In this document: positions 1-10,846 of the stretch, one piece after another
Layout of the letters: each line of letters begins with the position of its first letter
Numbering within the stretch: position 1 is the stretch's first letter
From: Branchiostoma floridae
Lineage: Eukaryota > Chordata > Leptocardii > Amphioxiformes > Branchiostomatidae
Direction of reading: 5' to 3'
DNA: 55,792 nt
Assembly: GCF_000003815.2 (NCBI RefSeq)
Contig: NC_049982.1
Location: forward strand, 26,159,596-26,215,387
Notes under the pieces: model-generated
Database searches by the model: none
The model's input: the letters and a program-made list of their open reading frames with translations, nothing else
What the model was told of the DNA's origin: nothing
Made by a program: the position numbers and the translations under genes

Positions 1-131
1 GTGCTGAATAAAATATGCACGCATGCGCGCTGCTTACCCACGTGTTACCTAGGCAACTAACAAGCACAAAGCATCTTGGTCTGGGCGATACTATTCATTT
101 TGAGGGGTGTCAGGTATACATGTAATAATGA

Positions 132-261
132 ATCTATTTGTTAGCCTGGGTACCATCCTATTTCTACCGGGGCTCCTTACACTCACTTCCCTAAAATTTT
201 AGGGGTAGCGAGTGTAAGGAGCCCCGGTAGAATACGGATGATACTCAGGCTATCTATTTGT
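132..261. mobile_element. Foldback MITE (110 bp) with 10-bp flanking direct repeats
   Basis: The segment 142-251 is one imperfect palindrome: the left arm starting AGCCTGGGTACCATCC pairs with the right arm ending GATACTCAGGCT, and the pairing runs nearly to the centre near 197 (CCTAAAATTTTAGG). It is flanked on both sides by the 10-bp direct repeat ATCTATTTGT (132-141 and 252-261). A terminal inverted repeat plus flanking duplication is the signature of a non-autonomous DNA transposon. A 9-10 bp duplication is usual for Mutator-like elements, so that assignment is a guess from duplication length only. No coding capacity. Confidence 0.75.
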
Positions 262-769
262 ATCGCCAAGGTTCTTTTTTTAACCACCTAGGTATCGCAT
301 TGTGGCAAAATTGATGGACAGATTCATCATAATCCCTGCTAAAAGAAATGATTTCATTGTTAGTGTGATATTTGTATTTTGCAAATAAAAAAAAACATGG
401 TTGAAATGAATAATGGATTATCCCAAGTTCGCCACTGTACCCTAACTTTGCCATGCTACTTTGTGTTTACTTCATTTTTAAGGTGGAAACTTGGAAGATT
501 GTTGACTTATCGATCGAACGTACGCAGCATTTCGGTGGTTCGATTTTGCAAGATAATCTCCAAGGAGATCCTGCGATAGCATACTCGTAGCATAAGATAG
601 TATCAAAAGCTGGCAGAGAAGTGGAACCGGCCTAGAAGTGTTTATGCGACCTGGTTGGAGACTATTTCCAAAATATATGGACTCAATGGAGACATAAAAA
701 GGTAAGATCGTGTTACATTTTCTGTAAATAATCTGACGAATCAAGTCAATAGATGCAGTGTAATGTGGT

Positions 770-1460
770 GAGTTGTAACTTATGTCGATAACACTAATAA
801 GGTTACATTTCTTCTGTTGGCTGCAACGTCGGGGGTAAATGTCGGCAAGTGAAATGCAACGATAACTACACTTTTCATTTCACATCCAGCCAAGAAAACT
901 CCCGTATATAGGAATAAGCATTACTTAATTCTACTTATACAAATTTTAGCGGAAGGTATCGGGAAATTCAGATGGAATCTTAAAGGCTTCTTAATATAGG
1001 CCCTAGCCAAGCGATCGTAACAAAAGATACGTATTATGTAGTTCTCCCCGTCTGGCTGTTGTGTCACTTAACATAACAGCCTTGACAAATTGTTCGGGGA
1101 TTTATCCGAAGTACCACTTCAATCCGCGGGATTCCCTGGTACGCGTCACCTTTTTTTAACATCGTGAAATACTCAATTTTAGAATTTATTTACGGTCGGC
1201 TTGATACAAGTATTACCTGTCTAACGCTCAGAAAACAACCGGTTAAGTCTGGCGTTCAAAGTTTTACCTGTGCGCCCTGCCTGTCAACGTTTAATAAAAT
1301 ATCTGAGGGGAGACACGATTAGAGAATTTGGAAAAAAAGGGCTGAACATTCATGATCCGTTTTCAAACATGTCTAAATTTTCAAATATGTATCAATTTAC
1401 CGTGATTCTGACGTTTGGATTAGCGGTATGGCTAGACGTAGTTACTGCCGAATTATGACC
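770..1460 (+). repeat. Local repeat modules A1 and B1
   Basis: Module A1 (about 770-1262) and module B1 (about 1265-1460) are the first of several diverged copies found up to 3850. A1 shares with the later A copies a block around AGCCAAGCGATCGTAAC and the block GGGATTCCCTGG. B1 shares with B2 and B3 the block GGGAGACACGAT followed by GAATTTGGAAA, and ends at GAATTATGACC like B3. A1 has stops in all frames through the shared part. I do not recognise the family; it may be a decayed duplicated exon or an unrecognised transposon. Confidence 0.55.
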
Positions 1461-1469
1461 CTGGACAGA

Positions 1470-1897
1470 TTATAACGTTCTGTTGGTTTCAATGTTGAGG
1501 TAAAGTGAAGGACAACGAAAACTACAGATTTCATTTTACACTCCCGAATAAGTATCCAAGAAAACTCCCGAATAAGCATCACTCAATTTTATTTATACAA
1601 CATCCTAGCGGAAAGTCTCGGCAAATTCAGATGGAATTTAGCTGCATAGGCTCTAGCCAAGCGATCGTAACAAAAAATACGTATCATTTTGTTCCGCCTG
1701 GCTGTCATGTCACTTTAATCAAGAGCTTTGACGAATTCTTCGGGGATTTTTCGGAAATACAAGTCAATCCATGGGATTCCCTGGGACGAATTATCTTTTT
1801 CTTTCTAAATTATAAAATATTCCATTTCAAAGTTTATTTACGGTTGTGTTGTTTTTCCACTTGTGCGGAAGGCAACCATAGTCCCCGACCCTCCTGA
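1470..1897 (+). repeat. Local repeat module A2 with a 130-codon open frame
   Basis: A2 is the same module as A1 and A3. Here one frame stays open from 1505 to 1897 (GTG at its left edge, no ATG start), giving a 130-residue reading with the segment QIQMEFSCIGSSQAIVTKN. The other two copies are interrupted by indels and stops in the aligned region, so this frame could be the least decayed copy of a once-coding exon, or chance. No domain is recognised. There is no good splice site or poly(A) context that I can support. Confidence 0.35.
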
Positions 1898-2199
1898 TGA
1901 GGATGGGACTAGGTGAGGTGAGGTGAGGTGTTTTTCCCGTCCGCTCCCAGGGACGCAGTGTTAATGGGTCGGTATAGTGTTCCTGGCTCAACTTCCGGCA
2001 TGGTCCTTACTTTTTATTAGATTGAGCAGCGTCAGCAAACCAAGTTTTGCCATTCGATCAAAATATATTTGTATAATCAAGTATGTTACAACCTCTTAGA
2101 TTTCATTTCATTTTCTTGGATGACTTAGATCGAAAATATGAAAGAAGAGGAATCCGTACTAAGCGATATTTTGGGGGGGTATAAAAACATCTGTCTGCA

Positions 2200-2300
2200 T
2201 TAGGGGTGGGTATCGGTTCGGTGTACCGGTACAAAACCGGTTTTTCTTATTGTACCGGTCCGGAAAAAAACGGACGTAAAAAAATCGGTGGACCGAATGT
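2200..2300 (+). mobile_element. Possible hAT-like transposon end
   Basis: The stretch from TAGGGGTGGGTATCGGTTC at about 2200, followed by several ACCGGT motifs, resembles the ends of some hAT elements, which often begin with a GGGGTGGG block. I see no matching inverted end downstream and no target duplication, so only one end can be suggested. Confidence 0.2.
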
Positions 2301-2490
2301 TGGACCTATTAGAAAAAAAAACGGATTATATGATCAGGAATCCACGCGTTTTCGGGCACACTGGTCGAAGAAAATAACAAGAGCGAAGCAGACTAGAGTT
2401 TATAGTCATTTCTACAGAGTTTTCCAGTCAATCGTACAGAGGCAGTTAGTCTTGCAGGATTTTAGAACGCCAGTGGGAGTTAAATATTCC

Positions 2491-2534
2491 ACAAAACCAA
2501 GGAGCTTTTATTGATAAAAGCTCCTTGACAAAAC
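2491..2534. mobile_element. Micro-hairpin insertion 1 with 7-bp flanking repeats
   Basis: A perfect 13-bp stem with a 4-nt loop occupies 2498-2527, beginning CAAGGAGCTTTTA and ending with its complement. It is flanked immediately by the direct repeat ACAAAAC at 2491-2497 and 2528-2534. The same arrangement with different flanks occurs at 4.7, 5.4 and 19.7 kb. Confidence 0.7.
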
Positions 2535-2544
2535 ATACTGTGGT

Positions 2545-3130
2545 GTGAATGTGGTAACGTAAGTTGTAACTTATTTTGATAACACTATTGGCTTACATGT
2601 TTTGGGAAAAACGACAGATTATAACCTTCTGTTGGCTGCAACGTCGGGGGTAAATTTTGGCAATTGAAATACAACGATAACTACCGTTTTCATTCTTGTT
2701 CCTATATAACTTATAACTACCGTTTTCATTTCACACCCAGCCAAGAAAACTCCCTTATATTATAAGGGAGTTTTCTTGGCTGGGTGTGATGAAATGAAAA
2801 CGGTAGTTATAAGTTATATAGGAACAAGCATAATAAATACAAAATCTTAGTGGAAGGTGTCGGGAAATTCAGATGGAATTTTAATAGTTTCTTAACATAG
2901 GCTCTGGCCAAGCGATCGTAACAAAAAGATACGTATTATGTAGTTCTCTCCATCTAGTCATTGTGTCACTTCACATAAGAGCCTTGGCGAATTCTTTGGG
3001 GATTCTACCGAACTACCACTTCAATCCGCGAGACTCCCTGGGACGAGTAACCTTTTTTTTAACATTGTAAAATACTCCATTTCAGAATTTATTTACGATT
3101 GGTTTGATACAATTATTACCTCCCCGTCTG
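2545..3130 (+). repeat. Local repeat module A3
   Basis: Third copy of module A, with the shared blocks GGCTGCAACGTCGGGGGTAA near 2634 and GCCAAGCGATCGTAAC near 2908. It is interrupted by the palindrome at 2695-2828 and by several small indels, and has no long open frame. Confidence 0.55.
2695..2828. repeat. 134-bp near-perfect palindrome
   Basis: The left arm (from CTTGTTCCTATATAACTT at 2695) and the right arm (ending at GGAACAAG, 2828) are reverse complements over about 65 bases, with a single 3-base difference and almost no spacer at the centre (about 2761). It lies inside module A3, and the arm itself contains module A sequence, so it probably arose by an inverted local duplication. Confidence 0.85.
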
Positions 3131-3289
3131 TTTGGTATGTTTCATTTCATATCTATCTATAATCTTATATACATCTTATCAAGGAGGTTAAAAAAAAGGG
3201 TGGAGACAATTTCACCGCGTCGATCAATTTGAGTGACACATCCTGCACGAAACATTTTCTTTATCCTTGGTTCATTATTGGTGTTGTTA

Positions 3290-3847
3290 GCAGCTTATAA
3301 TACAGAGTGATGGAAATCATTCTATAATGTCTTAAATATACGCATCTCATTTGAATGAACTCCGTACGATGCGTTCTATCTCCAACATGTTCATGTTGGG
3401 GGAGACACGATCGGAGAATTCGGAAAGGACTTAACATTCATGATCCATTTGTTTTCAAACATGTCTCAATTTTCAGATTTGTATCAATTTACTTATGAAT
3501 TTCTATTAAATCATCAACGTACCGTGTTGCCGACGAGTGATGAACACCATTGTATAATGTATTGAGTACTTGCATCGGCAACGTTCTCCATGGCATGCAA
3601 ATCAAAGTATATCTGGCTGATTCGAATGAAGTACGATGTGTTCTATTTCCAACTTGTTCCTGTCGGTGGAGACACGATCAGAGAATTTGGAAAGGACTTT
3701 ACATTCATGATTCATTTGCTTTCAAATATGTCTCATTTCAAATGTATCAGTTTACTTGTAAATTTCTATATATTAAATTATCAACGTACCGTGTTTCCGA
3801 CGTTTGTAATAGCGGCCCGGCTGGAAGTAGTTGCTGACGAATTATGA
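3290..3847 (+). repeat. Local repeat modules B2 and B3 (short open frames)
   Basis: B2 (about 3290-3540) and B3 (about 3541-3847) are adjacent copies of module B, sharing GGAGACACGATC, GAATT(C/T)GGAAAGGACTT and CAACGTACCGTGTT. B3 has an 85-codon open frame from ATG at 3590 to a stop at 3845-3847, containing GGDTIREFGKDFTFMIHLL; B1 has a related frame ending similarly. Shared stop position and shared peptide hint at former coding sequence. Function is not recognisable. Confidence 0.45.
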
Positions 3848-3859
3848 CCATGGTATACA

Positions 3860-4685
3860 CTTACCTTTGATGCTTCAAAAGTAACGACACTAGTATGGTG
3901 TGACGTACTGTACATGTACTAGTATATGTACATGTGTTGTTGATAAAAAAGGCCTAGAACAGTTTTTAGACGTGTCAGAAATACATGTAATACGTACTGG
4001 AAGTAATGTTAATTTACGCAAAGAGCCAGCGCCAAGACAAATAACTTTTAATAAACAAGACATGAAAACAAATTCTTTTTAAAAAATGGAGCTTTTCTTG
4101 AACACAAACTCAACACCAATCTATTCAGGGCAATTTTCCCATTGTTTTTGTTTCAAGTGGTTGTTTCCAAGTAAAGGTGTTCTATTGTTATACTGACAAG
4201 CAGCTTTCATGGGTGGTTGTTTTTTTCTTTGGGCGCTTATCTTTATATTTTACCGTATCTTGTTTATCCCGTACTTCGTATACAAATGTATTTTGGAATG
4301 GATCCAATGTTATCGTTAGGAAGGAAGACAATGTGAAAGGAATTATGATAAAATTCCTACCACCAAATTAAATGAAGCCGTAACAAAGTCCAAATTTTAA
4401 AGAAAAACAGTTTGAATCTCCTTATTCGAAGGTGGAAAACGGAAATAATCAACCATTAATTTGCAAGAAAAGACTTTTCGTTTTTCTTCTTGTTCCTCAA
4501 ATGTCATTTATTGTAGGGTAAGTCAAGACGCAACTTGTGTTAGTAAAACCAAGCTCCTTGGTAAAATCGTTGTTCTGAACACAGTTGATAGAAGGCAAGT
4601 TTCAATCTTCATGCAAACCAGAACAGAAATGTTTCGTCATAACAAGATGTTGATCAACATACAAGTAAAACGGCGTGAGAAACTC
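3860..4685. other. Intergenic, no recognised feature
   Basis: AT-rich sequence with scattered short open frames and no coding signature that I trust. Nothing here matches the other repeats in the window. Confidence 0.5.
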
Positions 4686-4688
4686 TTC

Positions 4689-4731
4689 CTCCGACCAAGG
4701 AGGTTTTTTTTTTTAACCTCCTTGCTCCGAC
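4689..4731. mobile_element. Micro-hairpin insertion 2 with 7-bp flanking repeats
   Basis: The hairpin 4696-4724 has arms CAAGGAGGTT and AACCTCCTTG around a T-run. It is flanked exactly by CTCCGAC at 4689-4695 and 4725-4731. Same termini as the other micro-hairpins but a different flanking heptamer, as expected for independent insertions. Confidence 0.7.
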
Positions 4732-5280
4732 TTGTTCCGACAGTTCACACCGACCTACTTACATATAACAAAAGGTAAGTTGATAGGTGATAATGATGAA
4801 TGAATGAAGACGTCTATAGTGTAGTGTATTTCACGACCCGACGGTCAGACTGTACTGTCGGTTTTTAGTAATAGTTAGCGCTGATGTGTTGCAGGACATT
4901 TTGGACATTCAAGTCACAGCGAGGTGTGAACAATAGAGTGTGCACCAGAGTCCGGGACGTGACGTTCTAGACACAGATGTGTATTACAATCTTTGGCTTT
5001 TGTCTGTTTCGTGACAAAATAAAAGAAACAAACATTTACCACCCCCACCCCCCGCGTTTGCCATAAAAAATATTTGGCAATATTATTATACACAAGCTTC
5101 GGGCATTGGAGTTATTGTTCTTGTAAAGGAGCGATATTACAATCTTTATACTATAAAAGTCTATTCAATATTGTTACTTTGTATAATATATTGTATAAAC
5201 TACTCTACATACAAAATGTGCCTTACTTAGTTGAAACCAGAAGGTTAGGATAAACGAACGTAGTGTTAGGATTAACAAAA

Positions 5281-5364
5281 TATCGTCAACAGAACTGAAC
5301 GACACACACAGACGCACGCGCACACATATAGAACTGAACGACACACACAGACACATACACACAC
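5281..5364 (+). repeat. CA-rich low-complexity repeat
   Basis: Two copies of a unit containing AGAACTGAACGACACACACA followed by CA-rich tails. A small diverged tandem duplication of simple sequence, no coding potential. Confidence 0.7.
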
Positions 5365-5368
5365 TTCA

Positions 5369-5393
5369 GAACAACAAAGCTCCTTGGAACAAC
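5369..5393. mobile_element. Half micro-hairpin with 7-bp flanking repeats
   Basis: The 11-base remnant AAAGCTCCTTG (5376-5386) is the right arm of the micro-hairpin family. It is flanked by GAACAAC at 5369-5375 and 5387-5393. The left arm is missing, so this looks like a one-sided deletion or footprint. Confidence 0.55.
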
Positions 5394-5412
5394 ACAACTG
5401 CTGTAGCTCTTG

Positions 5413-5451
5413 CTATGGCCAAGGAGCTTGATAAAAGCTCCTTGCTATGGC
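5413..5451. mobile_element. Micro-hairpin insertion 3 with 7-bp flanking repeats
   Basis: The 25-base hairpin 5420-5444 (arms CAAGGAGCTT and AAGCTCCTTG) is flanked by CTATGGC at 5413-5419 and 5445-5451. It is one of three such units within 140 bases. Confidence 0.7.
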
Positions 5452-5463
5452 AAACTGTTCTTC

Positions 5464-5508
5464 CTTCGACCAAGGAGGCTTTACTTGTAATTAACCTCCT
5501 GCTCCGAC
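5464..5508. mobile_element. Micro-hairpin insertion 4, slightly decayed
   Basis: The unit from CAAGGAGGCTTTA (5471) to TTAACCTCCT (5500) has one base lost from its right end. Flanks are CTTCGAC (5464-5470) and CTCCGAC (5502-5508), six of seven identical. Confidence 0.5.
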
Positions 5509-5509
5509 A

Positions 5510-6285
5510 CTTCAAACCACTGATGGAGCTTCGATATACTGTTCCTGCGTATTGGAGAGAAAACAAACAGAAACTCATTATCCATCTCAAAGGTATTTGC
5601 CAACATCTTAAAAAACGGTAGGGTTTTACATGAAGTTTGAAATGAAATAACTATATAATAGCTGAGCGTAGATTTAATTTGTCAGAGGAATCTAGCCGTC
5701 TGCCATTGCTGAATGAGATTAGATACAAGCCCCACATATTTTGTTAGTATTATTTCGTGCACCGTAACCGTGAGAATTCCTAGTTCAACAAGTCTGCTAC
5801 ATTCAAGTTTTCCCGCACAGCCCGCGGCCGCCTTTGGTCATGCCGCTTCGGGCTCGCGACAAAGCGGTGGCGCCATGGTGTCTGGGAGGTACCATTCTCG
5901 CATGTTGTGGAAAAATTATTTGTAGTTTGAAAATATCTGGATAAACTAACACTGACATATATAGCCACAAAACGTGACTTTACTTGTCAAGTTTCGCAAA
6001 CAACAATTTATCTACCGAGTTTAATGGGATAAAGTCAATTATGAGATGCTTTACCAGAAATTGTGTTTCATTACTCTTTCCGACTTTGAGTCGTCTTTCC
6101 TCCTTGTAAGCAAAAACGAAGCTTGTCACTGAACATTGACGAAGAAAACTAGAAAGGCCGACATTTGCTTGAGAGCAAATACAGCATATTTCAGCCATCT
6201 CCCTCCCCATGCAACAATAGGCTATTTCAAAATCATCCATTTGAAAAATCACTTTTACTAATGACGGTTTAACCCAAAAATGAGT
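5510..6285. other. Intergenic, no recognised feature
   Basis: Contains a short GC-rich patch near 5815-5890 and otherwise AT-rich sequence. A 68-codon frame (5415-5621) overlaps the micro-hairpins and is not credible as a gene. Confidence 0.5.
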
Positions 6286-6289
6286 CTTA

Positions 6290-6935
6290 CAAAATTCCCC
6301 CGTTCAAGAATGGACTCCAGTGCACCCTATGTGAATTTGCACAATAGACCAGTCCAGAAATACTCCCACTGAAACCTTGGCCTTTTGAATAAGAAACCAA
6401 ATCCAAAATTGAATTTAGCAAAAAAGGTCCCAGTGCATGAAAAGGTATAATAGACCAGTCTAAAAACACTTCCACTAAAATTGAATTTTGAATCATCACC
6501 CGTTCAAAACTGAATTTGAAAAAATCCCCCTTCCGTGTGCAAAAAATGGACTCTTCCATGTAAAGTAGAGCAGTCCAAAAATACATCCGCTAAAATAGGA
6601 CTTTGACATAATCACTGAAGTCCAAAAAATGGATTTTTAAAAAAGCCCCCTCTATGCAAGAATGGACTCTTCCAGAACACCCATGCAAAATTGCAAATTA
6701 GACCAGTCCAAAAATAACCCTACTGAAAGACTTTGACAAACTAGAAGTCACCAAAGTCCAAAATATGAATTTTGAAAAATCCCCCCTCCATGCGAGAATA
6801 GACTCTTCCAGCACACATTCTGTAAAATTGCAAAATAGACCTGTCCAAAAATACATCCACGGAAAGACTTCACCAGTCCAATGATGAATTTAAAAAAAAT
6901 GAACCCCTCCGTGTAAGAATGGACTCATCCAGATA
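6290..6935. repeat. Diverged tandem repeat, about five units of roughly 120 bp
   Basis: Each unit carries variants of AATGGACTCTTCCA, TTGCAAAATAGACCAGTCC and AAAATACATCCACTGAAAG, then a CCCCTCC(A/G)TG block. Units differ by substitutions and small indels, indicating an old array. No coding capacity. Confidence 0.8.
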
Positions 6936-7084
6936 ACACCGGGCTCGCTGATTGGCTGCCACCCCCCCTTCTTTAGGATATAGATTCAGGCTAAGTGATT
7001 GGTTACCTATCTAATTAGATTAAATAGACATATATGCCAGTAGGTGCAATCTGCAGCTGGGGGTCAACGACCTTAAGGTCATTG

Positions 7085-7745
7085 ACCCCTCTGGCTATTG
7101 GAAAATGACAAAAAATCCCCAAATACATCATTTTGACGTAGTCTATGACAAAAATTATACATGTGTCATTTGAATAAATATCTAGTACACCCTTTTACCA
7201 AAATTTAGGTCATTTGGTTTTAAAACCAGAGCACAAGAGCCAAAAGTGTACTTTTTGGTCATAAAATGGCCAAATAATCGCAAAATTAAGCATTTTGTTG
7301 TACCGTATGCCTCAAGTGTTATTGAATCCATGTGCGCATATGTCTAGGGCACTCTTATACTAAATTTCAGGTCATCCGGTTCTAAAACCAAGGTACAGGA
7401 GCCAAAAGTGTCCTTTTTTGGTAAAAAAATGACCAAAAAAACGCAAAAATAAGTATTTCGTTATACTGTACACCAAAACTGATATTGAATCTATATGGGG
7501 GAATTATCAAGGCACATCTGTACCAAATTTCAGCTCATTCGGTTATAATACCAGGGTACAGGGGGCCCAAATATACAGTTTTGGTCTTAAGATGACCAAA
7601 AAACCTTAATAAAATCATTTAAGAGACAGATATGGAAAAAATGAAAAAAACGTCTGGGGGTATTGGCCCACTCTACCCTTGTGCCAAATTTCAAGTCATT
7701 CGGTTGAGGAACAAGGGAGATACCGTGTTCTGAAGATTTGACAGG

Positions 7746-7776
<31 letters not shown>

Positions 7777-7778
7777 AA
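7085..7778. repeat. Diverged tandem repeat (about 165-170 bp units) ending in (GAAA)n
   Basis: About four units, each with AAATTTCAGGTCATTCGGTT-like and ACAGGAGCCAAAAGTG-like blocks and a run like AAAATGACCAAAAAA. The array ends at a GAAA microsatellite (about 7746-7778). A simple-repeat tail after a repeated module is common in 3' ends of non-LTR retroelements and SINEs, but no element type is established here. Confidence 0.75.
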
Positions 7779-7789
7779 CATTACGAATA

Positions 7790-8300
7790 CAATATATTTC
7801 ACCATACCTATGGTATGGCTGAAATATAATCATGATATCTCGTGAGCACACCAAAGCACGCCATTTGCCGGCAAGGTACACCGAGAAGCATCATCACAAA
7901 ATACTCCAGGATTATCGATTGTAAACAAGACATCTTCGTACTACACGATAAATGTCGCTTGCCCAATAATACAAACATGTACTTCATTTTTATTATTGGA
8001 CTTAAATAACAGCTTTACGATCGTAATCATGTTTACAATTTCATACTTAGAGTCTACATTTTAAAACACATGTGCGCCTCAATTAAAGTTTTTTTTTATA
8101 TCGAAAACACTGTATAGTAAATGCTGGTACAAAATGGCGGTGATCTTTGTTTATAGTTTCACGCAATGATAACATTTACCGGCGTGCCTTCTCCGCCATG
8201 GCTTGGATACTTGTCCACTTGGTCAAATACGCCTTGCCATTTGGTATGCAGAAGCTTGAGTAGAGTCAGTTTCAAGTCAAGTCCATTTTACCTCCGCAAG
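7790..8300. other. Intergenic, no recognised feature
   Basis: AT-rich sequence with one loose inverted repeat around CCAATAATA and TATTATTGG (about 7960-8000). No gene or element recognised. Confidence 0.5.
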
Positions 8301-8309
8301 GAATGATGC

Positions 8310-9375
8310 CGAGTCTTCACTCAGCGCGGGAAAATGTATCCGTGTGTGCCCGGCCACGGCTACGTGCGGACACCGCTGAAATTGAAGAAACGCACGTAAT
8401 GGGTCCGAATTGAGACCCTAGTCTTCACCCGGGGCGGGAAAATATAGCAGTGTATGCCCGGCCACGGCTACGTGCGGACACCGCTAAAATTGAAGAAACG
8501 CACGTAATGGGTCCGAATTGAGACCCTAGTCTTCACCCGGGGCGGGAAAATATAGCAGTGTATGCCCGGCCACAGCTACGTGCGGACACCGCTGAAATTG
8601 AAGAAGCGCACGTAATGGGGCCGGATTGACTGCCAAGTCTTCCGGGGCGGGAAAATATAGCCATGTATGCCCGGCCACAGCTACGTGCGGACACCGCACG
8701 TAATGGGTCCGAATTGAGACCCTAGTCTTCACCCGGGGCGGGAAAATATAGCAGTGTATGCCCGGCCACAGCTACGTGCGGACACCGCTGAAATTGAAGA
8801 AACGAACGTAATGGGTCCGAATTGAGACCCTAGTCTTCACCCGGGGCGGGAAAATATAGCCATGTATGCCCGGCCACGGCTACGTGCGGGCACCGCTGAA
8901 ATTGAAGAAGCGCACGTAATGGGGCCGGATTGACTGCCAAGTCTACCGGGGCAGGAAAATGTATCCGTGTGTGCCCGGCCACGGCTACGTGCGGACACCG
9001 CTAAAATTGAAGAAACGAACGTAATGGGTCCGAATTGAGACCCTAGTCTTCACCCGGGGCGGGAAAATATAGCAGTGTATGCCCGGCCACGGCTACGTGC
9101 GGGCACCGCTGAAATTGAAGAAGCGCACGTAATGGGGCCGGATTGACTGCCAAGTCTTCCGGGGCGGGAAAATATAGCCATATATGCCCGGCCGGGGCTA
9201 CGTGCAGACCGCTAAATTGAAAAAAAAACGCACGTAATGGGGCCGGATTGAGGCCTTATTCTTCACTCAGAGCGGGGAAATATAGCCATGTATGCCCGGC
9301 CACGTCACCCGGGGCGGGAAAATATAGCAATGTATGCCCGGCCGTGCGGACATCGCTAAAATTGAAGAAGTGCAC
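8310..9375. repeat. Minisatellite with alternating 108-bp and 105-bp units
   Basis: The anchor GCGGGAAAATATAGC recurs at about 8326, 8434, 8542, 8647, 8738, 8846, 8951, 9059, 9164 and 9272, giving spacings 108, 108, 105, 91, 108, 105, 108, 105, 108. Units ending GAGACCCTAGTCTTCACCC are the 108-bp type; those ending GACTGCCAAGTCT are the 105-bp type. The 91-bp spacing is a 108-type unit with an internal loss. Each unit contains CCCGGCCACGGCTACGTGC. The last part (9280-9375) is degraded. Confidence 0.9.
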
Positions 9376-10741
9376 GTAATGGGCCTTTACCTGGGGCGAG
9401 CGTGCAAAGATAGCGGCACGAGAGCATTGGCACGTTTCGTGTTGATCCTCGTGTGAAGAGAAACTTCACGTCGTGCTATTCCTCATATTACGGTCCCCAT
9501 ATATACCTGCCCCAGCGCAGAAAACTTGCCGGGAAAAAGCCACGTCGTTGCCGGGAAAAGGCCACGAGAATACCGGCGGGAGACTCGCTACTACACGATG
9601 CGGTGCCGCAGCTCCAGCTCGTGACGGCAGCTCGTACTCCCCCGGGTATTGTATCAGAGATACACGGTACCACGCAAAGTTTGGTTGAACACAGGAAATT
9701 TTATCTGAGCCCGGTCTGAACAAAACTTGTTTATTTTGTGGTATGGTGTTGTGGTGAGACATGTTTGATATCTGTAGTCTAGGCCTGTTGCAGGGCTCGC
9801 AGAGTCATGTTTTTGCCGTACAGAAGGACTTCACGTTTTTGCAAATTTTTCCGGTTGACTGTCACATAGTTTCATTTTCGCGTTTTGTCTGTTGCCTGTT
9901 TGCTGAGTGTTTTGTGAACGTTTTGTAAACGTTGTATGCAGGTCCGACGGGAGAGAGCTACCTTTAATATTTAGAATGTTTCTTTTCAGTTTTCAGTATA
10001 TACGCTCGCATCCTCTGTTGAATTTTGCTGTGGCCACCTTTTGACGACGCTGATTAGTGGTGCTGTTTAGGAGTTTGCTATTTGTGTGTTTTTTTGTTTT
10101 GTTTTGTGAAAGTGTTACCAGGATGCTAGAGCTGTCGCTGTCGAGGAGATGCAACATGGCTACCCTCTGAGTCACCGTGGTGGGATAATAGAATCCGTTG
10201 CCATCCTCTACCTGGAAGGCAAGCGCACTGCGCAACGGATTGCTATTGAGGAAAGTTACAGACCGAGATATTCACCATTTTCCTGTCATTTTCTGATTTT
10301 TGTGTATATTCTAGTGATACGCAGACACGTGGTTCGAAACCCCCGGACAAAGAAGCAAGATGGATACTCTCACAGTACCGCCGTGACTGAAATCACAATC
10401 TGCATCCATCCTCTACCAGGGAATTCTACCAACGCCTCCATACAGTGCGGAGGTCTATTACAGATCTAGAGCTTCGCCATTTTCTTGTCATTTTCTTTAA
10501 ATCTTTATATTTATTTCGTGTGTATGGTTTCTGCAGGATTTTAGGATAGCACTGTCATGGCGTCGGGACTCACTATGGCTACCATTTTTGGAGTTCTTTT
10601 CAGGCATTGAAACCCGCCGCCATCCGCCTCGTGGGCAATGTAGTAATGCAGACTGCCAGCGTTTCTAGAGCTTGGTTTTTGTTACGTACATGTTATTGTT
10701 ATACGTTTTCGTTTGTCAAGTTTAACTTTTTGAATTGTGTG
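9376..10741. other. Unassigned region with weak internal duplication
   Basis: Positions about 9990-10560 contain two or three diverged copies of a roughly 220-bp module marked by CCATCCTCTACC and CATTTTC(C/T)TGTCATTTTCT. Short GCCGGGAAAA motifs occur near 9530-9560 and related ones near 31,380. No gene is supported. Confidence 0.4.
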
Positions 10742-10846
10742 NNNNNNNNNNNNNNNNNNNNNNNNNNNNNNNNNNNNNNNNNNNNNNNNNNNNNNNNNNN
10801 NNNNNNNNNNNNNNNNNNNNNNNNNNNNNNNNNNNNNNNNNNNNNN
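10742..10846. other. Sequence gap (105 N)
   Basis: Run of N. Any open frame that spans it is an artefact. Confidence 1.

Noticed and set aside
1505-1897. Calling the A2 open frame a real gene
   Set aside because: No ATG at the left edge, no splice or poly(A) context, and the paralogous copies are not open. Kept as a repeat with a note.
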